A stretch of DNA of 14,000 nt from Bolinopsis microptera (lineage: Eukaryota; Ctenophora; Tentaculata; Lobata; Bolinopsidae), in the NCBI RefSeq assembly GCF_026151205.1, contig NC_087077.1, positions 19,322,975-19,336,974 on the forward strand, read 5' to 3'. Position 1 is the stretch's first letter. Each line of letters starts with the position of its first letter. Shown piece by piece: positions 1-10,056 of the stretch. The translations under genes were made by a program, and so were the position numbers. The notes under the pieces were generated by a model, which saw nothing but the letters and a program-made list of their open reading frames with translations, did not search any database and was not told the origin of the DNA.

Positions 1-182
1 CAAAACCTAATTAAACAAGCCCATCAGCTTTAAAACATACATCAGAGTAATCCCCACTGTATTGCGCTCAATTTAAACAAGACGTGTTCTACAGCTCGAT
101 ATCAGGAACAAGTGAAACACAAGCTAACACTTAGCGAGACATTTACATGTGTATTTTTACACTGTTGCATGACTGTGGGGGG

Positions 183-256
183 GTCACGTGACAATCCCCG
201 GGTCACGTGACAATGTTGTAGTAGGGAGTCACGTGCCAGGGGGAGAGTCACGTGAC
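183..256. promoter_or_regulatory. Cluster of four CACGTG E-boxes, three as full GTCACGTGAC palindromes
   Basis: CACGTG cores lie at 185-190, 204-209, 230-235 and 249-254. Three are embedded in the ten-base palindrome GTCACGTGAC (183-192, 202-211, 247-256); the third site reads GTCACGTGCC. Core-to-core spacing is 19, 26 and 19 bases. In animals CACGTG is bound by bHLH-zip factors (USF, Myc/Max, MiT/TFE), and GTCACGTGAC is the consensus of the CLEAR element bound by TFEB-type factors. The density and repeated spacing are seen directly; a regulatory role is inferred. No gene is recognisable next to it, so the sites could also be a small degenerate tandem repeat. Confidence 0.5.
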
Positions 257-301
257 TACGTTACTTGTCAGCTCCAGATGTTCAATACTACCATTCACTA
301 C

Positions 302-1194
<893 letters not shown>

Positions 1195-1445
1195 CGAGCG
1201 TACGAGGGAGAGAGTCTCTGCCAGGAGCTAAGTTTTCCTGGTATGACGAATATATAATAATATATATTATATTTCGGAGGAGAAAAGCAGGTCGGCACGA
1301 GGTTGAGTATTCTCTGCCCGCAACAGAGGGTATGCCGAATCTCCTAAATCTAATCAGGAGGGTCGGTAATCCCCCTGGAGTCGGCCGTGCCGGGTAGAGG
1401 AGTTATCTTGCAATCGACACCTGCCCGGTAGTGTAAAAATACAGC
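1195..1445. other. GC-richer island with nested inverted repeats (structured DNA/RNA candidate)
   Basis: Four inverted-repeat pairings are visible. Positions 1221-1226 (CCAGGA) pair with 1236-1241 around a 9-base loop. Positions 1335-1338 plus 1341-1345 pair with 1356-1360 plus 1363-1366 as a compound hairpin with a 10-base loop. CGGCACG at 1293-1299 pairs with CGTGCCG at 1386-1392, enclosing that hairpin. CCGGGTAG at 1390-1397 pairs with CTGCCCGG at 1421-1428 (one G-T wobble), overlapping and competing with the previous stem. An AT-only palindromic patch lies near 1248-1270. The section stands out from the AT-rich flanks. It might be a fragment of a transposon UTR, a SINE-like element or a structured RNA; I do not recognise the family. 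A 68-codon frame crosses it but has no known domain. Confidence 0.35.
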
Positions 1446-2037
1446 TCGCCTCCACACTGTTCAGAGGGATTGTACTGCAAATATGTGAAAAATAACTTAG
1501 CGTCCTTTTCAAGATAATATGGAGGAAGCGGGGTGGTAGTTGGGGGAAAGCGGGGTCTTGAGTTCGAATTCCGACAGATTCTTAATTCTTATATAATAAA
1601 CGCATATTCTTTTAAGATGAGCTTAAGATCAGGTTGTAACTTGTTTTAAAATGAAGGTGGATGTAAAACGGAGGAAAGTTTTGCGGCAAATCATCAACGA
1701 ACAGGGGCGTATAAGGTATAAACTGTGGTACCGATGAAGTACTAACAAACTGAGACGTGGGATCCAGTAAACTGGAGGTACAGTTGAGTTGAGGATTCAG
1801 GAGAATACTACTGCGGAGTGCCAAACTTATCAATCCCGGACAATTCTACAACCGGACCAGCAAAATCTCAGAACAAATACGAATAATGTACTGATATATA
1901 ACAGGACCTCTGTAATCTGTATTATTCCAAACAACAGCATAATTATATTTACGAACAACTTACTCCAACCAAAAATCTCACTTATTCAGCATTTAAACTA
2001 TTTAATACGTAGTTATAAATTTCACGGTGGTCGACAG
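1446..2037. other. AT-rich left flank of the minisatellite, no gene seen
   Basis: Low-GC unique sequence leading into the tandem array. Open frames of up to about 100 codons occur on both strands, but they have no recognisable motif, and one on the plus strand simply runs into the first repeat unit. The last bases before the array (about 2021-2037, with 'ttcac' and 'gacag') share short words with the end of the 66-bp unit and may be a decayed unit edge. Confidence 0.45.
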
Positions 2038-2530
2038 GTGAGAGGAGACTGTGAGAGTGACAGAGGAGAGAACGAAACACACTGTCAGCACACACAAACC
2101 CTTCACAGGTGAGACTGTGAGAGTGACAGAGGAGAGAACGAAACACACTGTCAGCACACACAAACCCTTCACAGGTGAGAGGAGACTGTGAGAGTGACAG
2201 AGGAGAGAACGAAACACACTGTCAGCACACACAAACCCTTCACAGGTGAGACTGTGAGAGTGACAGAGGAGAGAACGAAACACACTGTCAGCACACACCA
2301 ACCCTTCACAGGTGAGACTGTGAGAGTGACAGAGGAGAGAACGAAACACACTGTCAGCACACACAAACCCTTCACAGGTGAGACTGTGAGAGTGACAGAG
2401 GAGAGAACGAAACACACTGTCAGCACACACAAACCCTTCACAGGTGAGACTGTGAGAGTGACAGAGGAGAGAACGAAACACACTGTCAGCACACACAAAC
2501 CCTTCACAGGTGAGACTGTGAGAGTGACAG
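2038..2530. repeat. 66-bp minisatellite array, left block (7 units plus the first 21 nt of the 8th)
   Basis: Units start with GTGAGACTGTGAG and end with CCCTTCACAG. Unit starts are 2038, 2109, 2175, 2246, 2312, 2378, 2444 and 2510. The first and third units are 71 bp through an extra AGGAG after the initial GTGAG; the others are 66 bp. The eighth unit stops after its 21st base at 2530, where the retrotransposon begins. Consensus composition is A 25, G 17, C 16, T 8: the plus strand is poor in T, G-rich in its first half and C-rich in its second. Within each unit TGACAG (unit positions 16-21) can pair with CTGTCA (40-45). Frames stay open for many units because 66 is divisible by three, but the 5-bp variants break them. 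Confidence 0.97.
2527..2530. repeat. Target-site duplication, left copy (ACAG)
   Basis: The last four bases of the interrupted repeat unit (unit positions 18-21) reappear as 7037-7040 at the far end of the insertion. Because the target is a tandem array, a longer duplication of 4 bp plus a whole number of units would look the same. Confidence 0.75.
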
Positions 2531-2978
2531 TAGTAGTAAACCCGCGATGGGGTGGCATGTGCCTCAATAAAAATATTACAATCATTTATTATTATATCAA
2601 TTTATCGTTAAATATTTCAAAAATATCAATAACGTATGGTTGATCCTTCACACTTGGTAAAATATATAAAAATAAAGTTAATCTACACTAAAGAATAAAT
2701 AATCTATATTATATAAATCAACAATATTAACTCCCCATCTTCTTGTAGTCATTTATCAAAGCGGTAGAAATCCAAGTAATTTTAGTACGCGGTGCGCAAG
2801 GAATTTCGTTTTTTAAAATGTGTAGGCAAGATAAGCCTAAGTGTGGCAGTGAAAATTGAAAAATAAGTTGCAGAATAAATTGCAGTGACTGACTGTCAAA
2901 TGCATTATCGCAGTTCATTTATTTGACTGCACTAACGTTTAGGATTCTTACAGCTGTTATATTTTGCTAATATTTTGT
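2531..2978 (-). other. 3' untranslated region and 3' terminus of the retrotransposon
   Basis: AT-rich sequence downstream of the stop codon (minus strand). AATAAA hexamers on the minus strand lie at 2923-2918 and 2590-2585, the latter about 55 nt before the 3' end, so it is a plausible polyadenylation signal. The last 40 nt are GC-richer, hold GGCATGTGCC (2554-2563, a small inverted repeat) and end in the TACTACTA tail. A 63-codon minus-strand frame here has no recognisable motif. Confidence 0.65.
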
Positions 2979-5900
2979 TTAAAAGTTGTAAAGGACAAAG
3001 TTCTTGTCCGTCCACGAAAGGTTTTCTAGGTCAAGTTTTTGTTTGTCCTGTAAGTAACGTACAATGTTGTCCTTGTATGAATTAATAAACTTATCTTGTA
3101 ACTTAGGTACGTTGAAGGGAAGGATTTTATTTATTTCGTTTATCGTGTTGTTATATAATCGTGGTCCTACGTTAGAGATGCTATAATCGGTGATCCGTAA
3201 TCTGTTGAACTTAATTTCAAAATACTTTGGATTTCTCCTTTCCGTTTGTCTAAGCGGTGATTTTTCAAATATACTACAGATACTCGATGGTGCTACTCCC
3301 ATATAAACCTTGTGCATCAAAGTTAGACAGCTTTTAGCAATGAGATTAGGAAGAGCTAAAATTCCTATTTTGTTGAAGATGGATTTTGTGTGAGATGGTA
3401 GTTTACGTTTTTCTTTGTCGTAAAAATAGTTATGATATTCTGAATCAGTGGCGCGAATAGCTTTCTTTTGAGCAGAGAATAAAGACTGAATGGAATTTAA
3501 AGATTTAGTACCCCAAACAGTAGCGCAGTAATACAGGTGAGATTGAATTAAACTATTGTATAGCATTTTTTGAGCTTTATTCGGAATGGAACTTTTAAGT
3601 TTCATCATTACGCCTGCATTTCTGGATATTTTAGTCTTTAACTGTTTAATGTGCTGGGTCCAGCTAAGTTTTGAGTCAATAATGACACCTAAAAATCGTT
3701 CATGTTCACTTTTCACTAGTCGCTGTCCTTCTATACTAATATTTATATCCTCTGGTAATCTGTTAGTGAATATCATGTATTTAGTTTTTCCTACATTAAG
3801 TTTAAGACCGTTGTTTTTAACCCATGTCTGTACAGTATTTAAAACTCTGTTTGCACGCATGTTCAGTTCAGTGTACGTGTCGGCAGAAACGATGATGTTT
3901 GCATCATCAGCGAAGAAAATATAATGGGCTATATCGCTTACATTTGCAAGGTCGTTTATGTAAATAATGAACAATATAGGACCAAGAATGGACCCTTGAG
4001 GAACTCCATGTTCCAATCCCATTTTTTCTGAACTGCAACCGTTGACGTGAACATACTGTTTCCGGTTAGTTAGATAAGACTCAAACCAGGATAAGCTAAG
4101 GCCTCTTACACCATAGTGCTCCATCTTATGTAGCAGTATCTCACTGTCTACTAGGTCAAACGCCTTGGAGAAGTCAAGAAGCAGTAATGCTGACACTTGC
4201 TTCCTTTCTAGAGCTTTATGTAAGTTAAACTGAGCTTCAAGCAACGCATGTTCACAACTGTGACCCGATCTAAAACCAAATTGCGACGCATATAGAATAT
4301 TACGTGATTTTAGGTGCTTTACTAAACGTGCATGCATTATTTTTTCGAATATCTTTGAGAAGCAGGACAAAAGTGAGATTGGTCTGTAGTTTGTAATTTC
4401 GCTGCGCGATCCTCCTTTATGGAGTGGGATAACCTTAGCAAGTTTGAGCTTTTCGGGGAATACTCCTTCGTGAAGGGAGTGTGAGATCAGGTGATTAACT
4501 ACTGGAGACAGCACATTGCAAACCTTTTTAAGAGGCTGTATATTCATATCTGAAGTCGATTTGTTCTTAAGATCATGTATGATTTCAGCAATTTCGGAGG
4601 GCGAGGAGTCCTCCAGCTCCATATCAAAATCACATCGACTAGATTGGGGAAGAGAATGTCCTACTGATCCTGCACCGCGAACCAGATTGTTTTCGCTCTT
4701 TAGGTTCTCAGCTATATTAGTAAAATAATCATTAAAACTGTCAGCTATATCTTGTGAGTCGGTTATAACTCTATTTTTATAGTTAATCTTACTTATTTTT
4801 ATTTTTTCTTTTGATTTCTTGTTTAATATTTGATTAATCATTTGCCATTGTAATTTGCTATTGCTCGCATGCTTTTTAAAATATGATGCGTAATACTTCT
4901 TTTTCGCAATATCTACTTGTTTTTCAACAAACTTTTTCATATGCTTATAAGTTTTTTCATTTTTTTCAGTAGGCTCTTTAACAAAGGATTTATATAGTTG
5001 GTTCTTTCGATTGCATGCACATTGAAGCCAATCTAATATCCACGGTTTAGACTTTTTTCTGTGGTTTGATTTTTTCTTTTTAACTGGAAAACACTCATTA
5101 TAGACTTCTTCATATTTAGTGTGAAAAGCTTCAAATTTTGTATTTGTCCCGTCAACGTTGTGTAAAAAATTCCAATCAATAGACGCTATTTTCTCCTCAA
5201 AACGAGCGATTTTCTCTTCATTTATTACTCGGTTTGATGATTCACAAGTTTCATTTTTCAATTTATTTCCTATTCTATTAGTGTCGAGAAGTATGCCGGT
5301 AAATGTGGCAAGGTGATCAGATAGCGATTCAGTTATAATGCCTGACTTTGTTATAGCATGGCATTGGTTTACGAAAATGTGGTCAATAAGTGTAGCACTG
5401 TGACAAGTAATACGAGTTGGTCGTGATATCGTTGGTGCGAATCCATACTCTGCAAAAATATCAACATATTTAGTAGTATGGTCATTTACGCCGTATTCTA
5501 ATAGATTAATATTGGTATCACCTAGAAATAATACGTTTTTGTTGCTATGTCGCGCCAAATCTTTTAGGGTGTTTTCCAATTTTTCTAAGTAACTGGGGAC
5601 ATTACCACTGGGAGACCGATACATATTGCATAGTATGATGTTTTTTTTGTGGCCATTTTGAGCTATCTCTATTAACTGAAATTCGCCAACGTTTGGATCA
5701 TCTCTATAAGATAATTCAGATCGTGCAGTGACATCAGATAATTCACAGAGATTCTTGTTTACATAGGTTACTAGACCACCGCCCTTACCAGAGTCCCTTG
5801 CGGGAGCCTGAATAAAGGGGGGATGAAAGCCTTCTAACTCTAATTCTTTTCCTTGAAAAGCCATATTTACAACCGTGCAGTTTGTTTCGTTGAAACACAG

Positions 5901-6650
5901 AACATCAAATTTTAGGTGCTGTTCAATTTCATCACGTATATTAGAGATTGCTTTGCTCAAAGATCGAATATTAAGAGATTGTACTTTAAATTCATAAGGC
6001 CTACTCGTGTTGATTTGCCGTGGTTCGTAGTATTTACAGCTATTTAGTACATCTGAGCAGTTATCCCACGGATTAAAGTTTAAGTCATTGTTTTCTTCAA
6101 AAGTATTACCTATATAATTAGAGTCATGGTTTCTATGGTATGGGTTAAATTTTGCGCTATTCTCGTAATTACCGTGTACGGTGTATAATTGTCTAGGTGA
6201 TACCTCGAAACCAGGAAACAATTCACGTGTGCAGCTTTTGCATCCTAACTCGCCCGCTGAGCATTTATTGTGCGAATAAGCGTCGCATATCCAGCAAACC
6301 GCCATTTTTGATTTGTTTCCTAGCTTTTTACAAGTTTTGCAACTCACCCTGGCAAAACTTACTTTAGATTTAGCTTTTGTTTCTGTACTACAGGGTATGT
6401 AAGTGTTACACGAATTTTCATTAGTTAGAGTGGTAATATCAGTATTAGTAAACGGAAATATGTCAGTAGTACATGCCAAACAATACCAGTTTATGAGACT
6501 ATTGTCTAATTTCATTCGATTTACGTCATTTGGTTCAAGATTAGCACATTTCCGATGAAAAATACCGTTACAAAGGCTGCATTTTAGCGGATCTTTACGT
6601 TCTAAACATTTTTTAGAACATAATCTACATCTACAAGACTCTTTGCACAT
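2979..6650 (-). CDS. Retrotransposon polyprotein: double PHD finger, APE endonuclease, reverse transcriptase
   Basis: This 1,223-residue protein copies the element by target-primed reverse transcription. The start at 6650 is the first Met ahead of the zinc fingers. Finger 1 is C4HC3 (C8, C11, C24, C27, H32, C35, C57, C60). Finger 2 follows the same plan (C104, C107, C119, C122, H127, C130, C137, C140). The APE-type endonuclease spans about 221-450: N227 in LNIRS, E255 in FNET, Y344 in MYRSP, D378 and N380 in GDTN, D423-H424 in LIDH, and D445-H446 in SDH. A Lys-rich linker follows (about 520-620). The reverse transcriptase spans about 735-970: NYRPISLL (754-761), motif A DFSKAFD with D826, motif B GVPQGS (882-887), and the FADD active site at 913-916. 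The C-terminal part to 1223 has no RNase H and resembles the tail of CR1/L2-type proteins. All catalytic residues I can check are present and there are no internal stops. PHD fingers often read histone tails, so a chromatin-targeting role is possible but inferred. Confidence 0.95.
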   Translation of the reverse strand: MCKESCRCRLCSKKCLERKDPLKCSLCNGIFHRKCANLEPNDVNRMKLDNSLINWYCLACTTDIFPFTNTDITTLTNENSCNTYIPCSTETKAKSKVSFARVSCKTCKKLGNKSKMAVCWICDAYSHNKCSAGELGCKSCTRELFPGFEVSPRQLYTVHGNYENSAKFNPYHRNHDSNYIGNTFEENNDLNFNPWDNCSDVLNSCKYYEPRQINTSRPYEFKVQSLNIRSLSKAISNIRDEIEQHLKFDVLCFNETNCTVVNMAFQGKELELEGFHPPFIQAPARDSGKGGGLVTYVNKNLCELSDVTARSELSYRDDPNVGEFQLIEIAQNGHKKNIILCNMYRSPSGNVPSYLEKLENTLKDLARHSNKNVLFLGDTNINLLEYGVNDHTTKYVDIFAEYGFAPTISRPTRITCHSATLIDHIFVNQCHAITKSGIITESLSDHLATFTGILLDTNRIGNKLKNETCESSNRVINEEKIARFEEKIASIDWNFLHNVDGTNTKFEAFHTKYEEVYNECFPVKKKKSNHRKKSKPWILDWLQCACNRKNQLYKSFVKEPTEKNEKTYKHMKKFVEKQVDIAKKKYYASYFKKHASNSKLQWQMINQILNKKSKEKIKISKINYKNRVITDSQDIADSFNDYFTNIAENLKSENNLVRGAGSVGHSLPQSSRCDFDMELEDSSPSEIAEIIHDLKNKSTSDMNIQPLKKVCNVLSPVVNHLISHSLHEGVFPEKLKLAKVIPLHKGGSRSEITNYRPISLLSCFSKIFEKIMHARLVKHLKSRNILYASQFGFRSGHSCEHALLEAQFNLHKALERKQVSALLLLDFSKAFDLVDSEILLHKMEHYGVRGLSLSWFESYLTNRKQYVHVNGCSSEKMGLEHGVPQGSILGPILFIIYINDLANVSDIAHYIFFADDANIIVSADTYTELNMRANRVLNTVQTWVKNNGLKLNVGKTKYMIFTNRLPEDINISIEGQRLVKSEHERFLGVIIDSKLSWTQHIKQLKTKISRNAGVMMKLKSSIPNKAQKMLYNSLIQSHLYYCATVWGTKSLNSIQSLFSAQKKAIRATDSEYHNYFYDKEKRKLPSHTKSIFNKIGILALPNLIAKSCLTLMHKVYMGVAPSSICSIFEKSPLRQTERRNPKYFEIKFNRLRITDYSISNVGPRLYNNTINEINKILPFNVPKLQDKFINSYKDNIVRYLQDKQKLDLENLSWTDKNFVLYNF

Positions 6651-7036
6651 CTTTAATTTGCAAAGTATAACTATAGATTACTGGTTATATGATATACGAT
6701 AGATTACTGATTATCAATATAAAATTAAAGATCTAAAGAGATTTATACAGGAACTGTGGGTCAAGAAAACGGGTTAAGTTTTATGTTTGACTCCTAGTTC
6801 CAAAATCAGTCAAAATCTGGTTAAATAATTGATTAAATAGTTAAAATATTTAAATATAAATACACTGAATTTACTCCAGTAATTCTACGCTTGTGTTGTG
6901 TTGAAATTAGTTCGGTCCGGATTTATGTTGTTGTTATCTGCAATTTTGCTTATAACCGGTTCAGATAAGATAAGAAAGAGTAAAAAACCGTTTAAAATTT
7001 ACTGTGATACATTTACCATGGTCTATAAGCCATCGC
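6651..7036 (-). other. 5' untranslated region of the retrotransposon
   Basis: AT-rich leader between the element's 5' boundary (7036 on the minus strand) and the ATG at 6650. Full-length non-LTR elements usually carry an internal promoter here, but I recognise no specific promoter box. The leader begins GCGATGGC on the minus strand. The 63-codon plus-strand frame crossing 6898-7089 runs into the minisatellite and is not credible as a gene. Confidence 0.6.
6673..6714. repeat. 16-bp direct repeat just upstream of the retrotransposon start codon
   Basis: ATAGATTACTGGTTAT (6673-6688) and ATAGATTACTGATTAT (6699-6714) differ at one base and start 26 bp apart, within 65 nt of the ATG. This could be a remnant of a tandem leader repeat or a duplicated regulatory site; its function is unknown. 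Confidence 0.6.
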
Positions 7037-7040
7037 ACAG
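7037..7040. repeat. Target-site duplication, right copy (ACAG)
   Basis: These are unit positions 18-21 of the interrupted 66-bp unit, repeated from 2527-2530. Removing 2531-7036 and one copy of ACAG restores a perfect 66-bp unit: 21 nt from the left and 45 nt from 7041-7085. Confidence 0.75.
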
Positions 7041-10000
7041 AGGAGAGAACGAAACACACTGTCAGCACACACCAACCCTTCACAGGTGAGACTGTGAGAG
7101 TGACAGAGGAGAGAACGAAACACACTGTCAGCACACACCAACCCTTCACAGGTGAGACTGTGAGAGTGACAGAGGAGAGAACGAAACACACTGTCAGCAC
7201 ACACCAACCCTTCACAGGTGAGACTGTGAGAGTGACAGAGGAGAGAACAAAACACACTGTCAGCACACACCAACCCTTCACAGGTGAGACTGTGAGAGTG
7301 ACAGAGGAGAGAACGAAACACACTGTCAGCACACACAAACCCTTCACAGGTGAGACTGTGAGAGTGACAGAGGAGAGAACGAAACACACTGTCAGTACAC
7401 ACCAACCCTTCACAGGTGAGACTGTGAGAGTGACAGAGGAGAGAACGAAACACACTGTCAGCACACACCAACCCTTCACAGGTGAGACTGTGAGAGTGAC
7501 AGAGGAGAGAACGAAACACACTGTCAGCACACACAAACCCTTCACAGGTGAGACTGTGAGAGTGACAGAGAACGAAACACACTGTCAGCACACACCAACC
7601 CTTCACAGGTGAGACTGTGAGAGTGACAGAGGAGAGAACGAAACACACTGTCAGCACACACCAACCCTTCACAGGTGAGACTGTGAGAGTGACAGAGGAG
7701 AGAACGAAACACACTGTCAGCACACACAAACCCTTCACAGGTGAGACTGTGAGAGTGACAGAGGAGAGAACGAAACACACTGTCAGCACACACCAACCCT
7801 TCACAGGTGAGACTGTGAGAGTGACAGAGGAGAGAACGAAACACACTGTCAGCACACACAAACCCTTCACAGGTGAGACTGTGAGAGTGACAGAGGAGAG
7901 AACGAAACACACTGTCAGCACACACAAACCCTTCACAGGTGAGACTGTGAGAGTGACAGAGGAGAGAACGAAACACACTGTCAGTACACACAAACCCTTC
8001 ACAGGTGAGACTGTGAGAGTGACAGAGAACGAAACACACTGTCAGCACACACCAACCCTTCACAGGTGAGACTGTGAGAGTGACAGAGGAGAGAACGAAA
8101 CACACTGTCAGCACACACAAACCCTTCACAGGTGAGACTGTGAGAGTGACAGAGAACGAAACACACTGTCAGCACACACAAACCCTTCACAGGTGAGACT
8201 GTGAGAGTGACAGAGGAGAGAACGAAACACACTGTCAGCACACACAAACCCTTCACAGGTGAGACTGTGAGAGTGACAGAGGAGAGAACGAAACACACTG
8301 TCAGCACACACCAACCCTTCACAGGTGAGACTGTGAGAGTGACAGAGGAGAGAACGAAACACACTGTCAGCACACACAAACCCTTCACAGGTGAGACTGT
8401 GAGAGTGACAGAGGAGAGAACGAAACACACTGTCAGCACACACAAACCCTTCACAGGTGAGACTGTGAGAGTGACAGAGGAGAGAACGAAACACACTGTC
8501 AGCACACACCAACCCTTCACAGGTGAGACTGTGAGAGTGACAGAGGAGAGAACGAAACACACTGTCAGCACACACCAACCCTTCACAGGTGAGACTGTGA
8601 GAGTGACAGAGGAGAGAACGAAACACACTGTCAGCACACACAAACCCTTCACAGGTGAGACTGTGAGAGTGACAGAGGAGAGAACGAAACACACTGTCAG
8701 CACACACAAACCCTTCACAGGTGAGAGGAGACTGTGAGAGTGACAGAGGAGAGAACGAAACACACTGTCAGCACACACAAACCCTTCACAGGTGAGAGGA
8801 GACTGTGAGAGTGACAGAGGAGAGAACGAAACACACTGTCAGCACACACCAACCCTTCACAGGTGAGACTGTGAGAGTGACAGAGGAGAGAACGAAACAC
8901 ACTGTCAGCACACACCAACCCTTCACAGGTGAGACTGTGAGAGTGACAGAGGAGAGAACGAAACACACTGTCAGCACACACAAACCCTTCACAGGTGAGA
9001 CTGTGAGAGTGACAGAGGAGAGAAAGAAACACACTGTCAGCACACACAAACCCTTCACAGGTGAGACTGTGAGAGTGACAGAGGAGAGAACGAAACACAC
9101 TGTCAGCACACACAAACCCTTCACAGGTGAGACTGTGAGAGTGACAGAGGAGAGAACGAAACACACTGTCAGCACACACCAACCCTTCACAGGTGAGACT
9201 GTGAGAGTGACAGAGGAGAGAACGAAACACACTGTCAGCACACACCAACCCTTCACAGGTGAGACTGTGAGAGTGACAGAGCAGAGAACGAAACACACTG
9301 TCAGCACACACCAACCCTTCACAGGTGAGACTGTGAGAGTGACAGAGGAGAGAAAGAAACACACTGTCAGCACACACAAACCCTTCACAGGTGAGACTGT
9401 GAGAGTGACAGAGGAGAGAACGAAACACACTGTCAGCACACACAAACCCTTCACAGGTGAGACTGTGAGAGTGACAGAGGAGAGAACGAAACACACTGTC
9501 AGCACACACAAACCCTTCACAGGTGAGACTGTGAGAGTGACAGAGGAGAGAACGAAACACACTGTCAGCACACACCAACCCTTCACAGGTGAGACTGTGA
9601 GAGTGACAGAGGAGAGAACGAAACACACTGTCAGCACACACAAACCCTTCACAGGTGAGACTGTGAGAGTGACAGAGGAGAGAACGAAACACACTGTCAG
9701 CACACACAACCCTTCACAGGTGAGACTGTGAGAGTGACAGAGGAGAGAAACGAAACACACTGTCAGCACACACCAACCCTTCACAGGTGAGACTGTGAGA
9801 GTGACAGAGGAGAGAACGAAACACACTGTCAGCACACACAAACCCTTCACAGGTGAGGACTGTGAGAGTGACAGAGGAGAGAACGAAACACACTGTCAGC
9901 ACACACCAACCCTTCACAGGTGAGACTGTGAGAGTGACAGAGGAGAGAACGAAACACACTGTCAGCACACACAAACCCTTCACAGGTGAGAGGAGACTGT

Positions 10001-10056
10001 GAGATTGACAGAGGAGAGAACGAAACACACTGTCAGCACACACAAACCCTTCACAG

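Larger units (their letters stand above)
2531..7036 (-). mobile_element. Full-length-looking non-LTR retrotransposon (PHD-APE-RT, CR1/L2-like) inserted in the minisatellite
   Basis: This 4,506-bp element reads on the minus strand: about 386 nt of 5' untranslated region (7036-6651), one intact reading frame (6650-2979) and about 448 nt of 3' untranslated region (2978-2531). Both boundaries are fixed by the tandem repeat, which stops at unit position 21 on the left and resumes at unit position 18 on the right, giving ACAG on both sides. There are no LTRs and no poly-A tail; the 3' end on the minus strand finishes ...TTTACTACTA, a short TAC/ACT-like tail as in elements that end in microsatellite-type tails. 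GCGATGG at 2544-2550 is an inverted match to CCATCGC at 7030-7036, which abuts the 5' boundary. The APE-type endonuclease and lack of RNase H fit the Jockey/CR1/L2 groups; I cannot fix the clade without a tree. The undamaged frame suggests a young copy. Confidence 0.9.

Noticed and set aside
1529-1578. Possible tRNA or tRNA-derived SINE head (TGGTAGTTGG A-box-like, GTTCGAATTCC B-box-like)
   Set aside because: The boxes match only weakly. The T-arm stem around TTCGAAT does not pair and no acceptor stem closes.
3586-4728. Plus-strand open frames of 70-112 codons inside the retrotransposon
   Set aside because: They are antisense shadows of the reverse transcriptase frame with no domain of their own.
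2531-7036. DNA transposon or LTR element as the identity of the insertion
   Set aside because: The single coding frame has an APE endonuclease and non-LTR reverse transcriptase. There is no transposase, integrase, protease, RNase H or LTR, and the 7-bp inverted match is too short and not at both exact termini.
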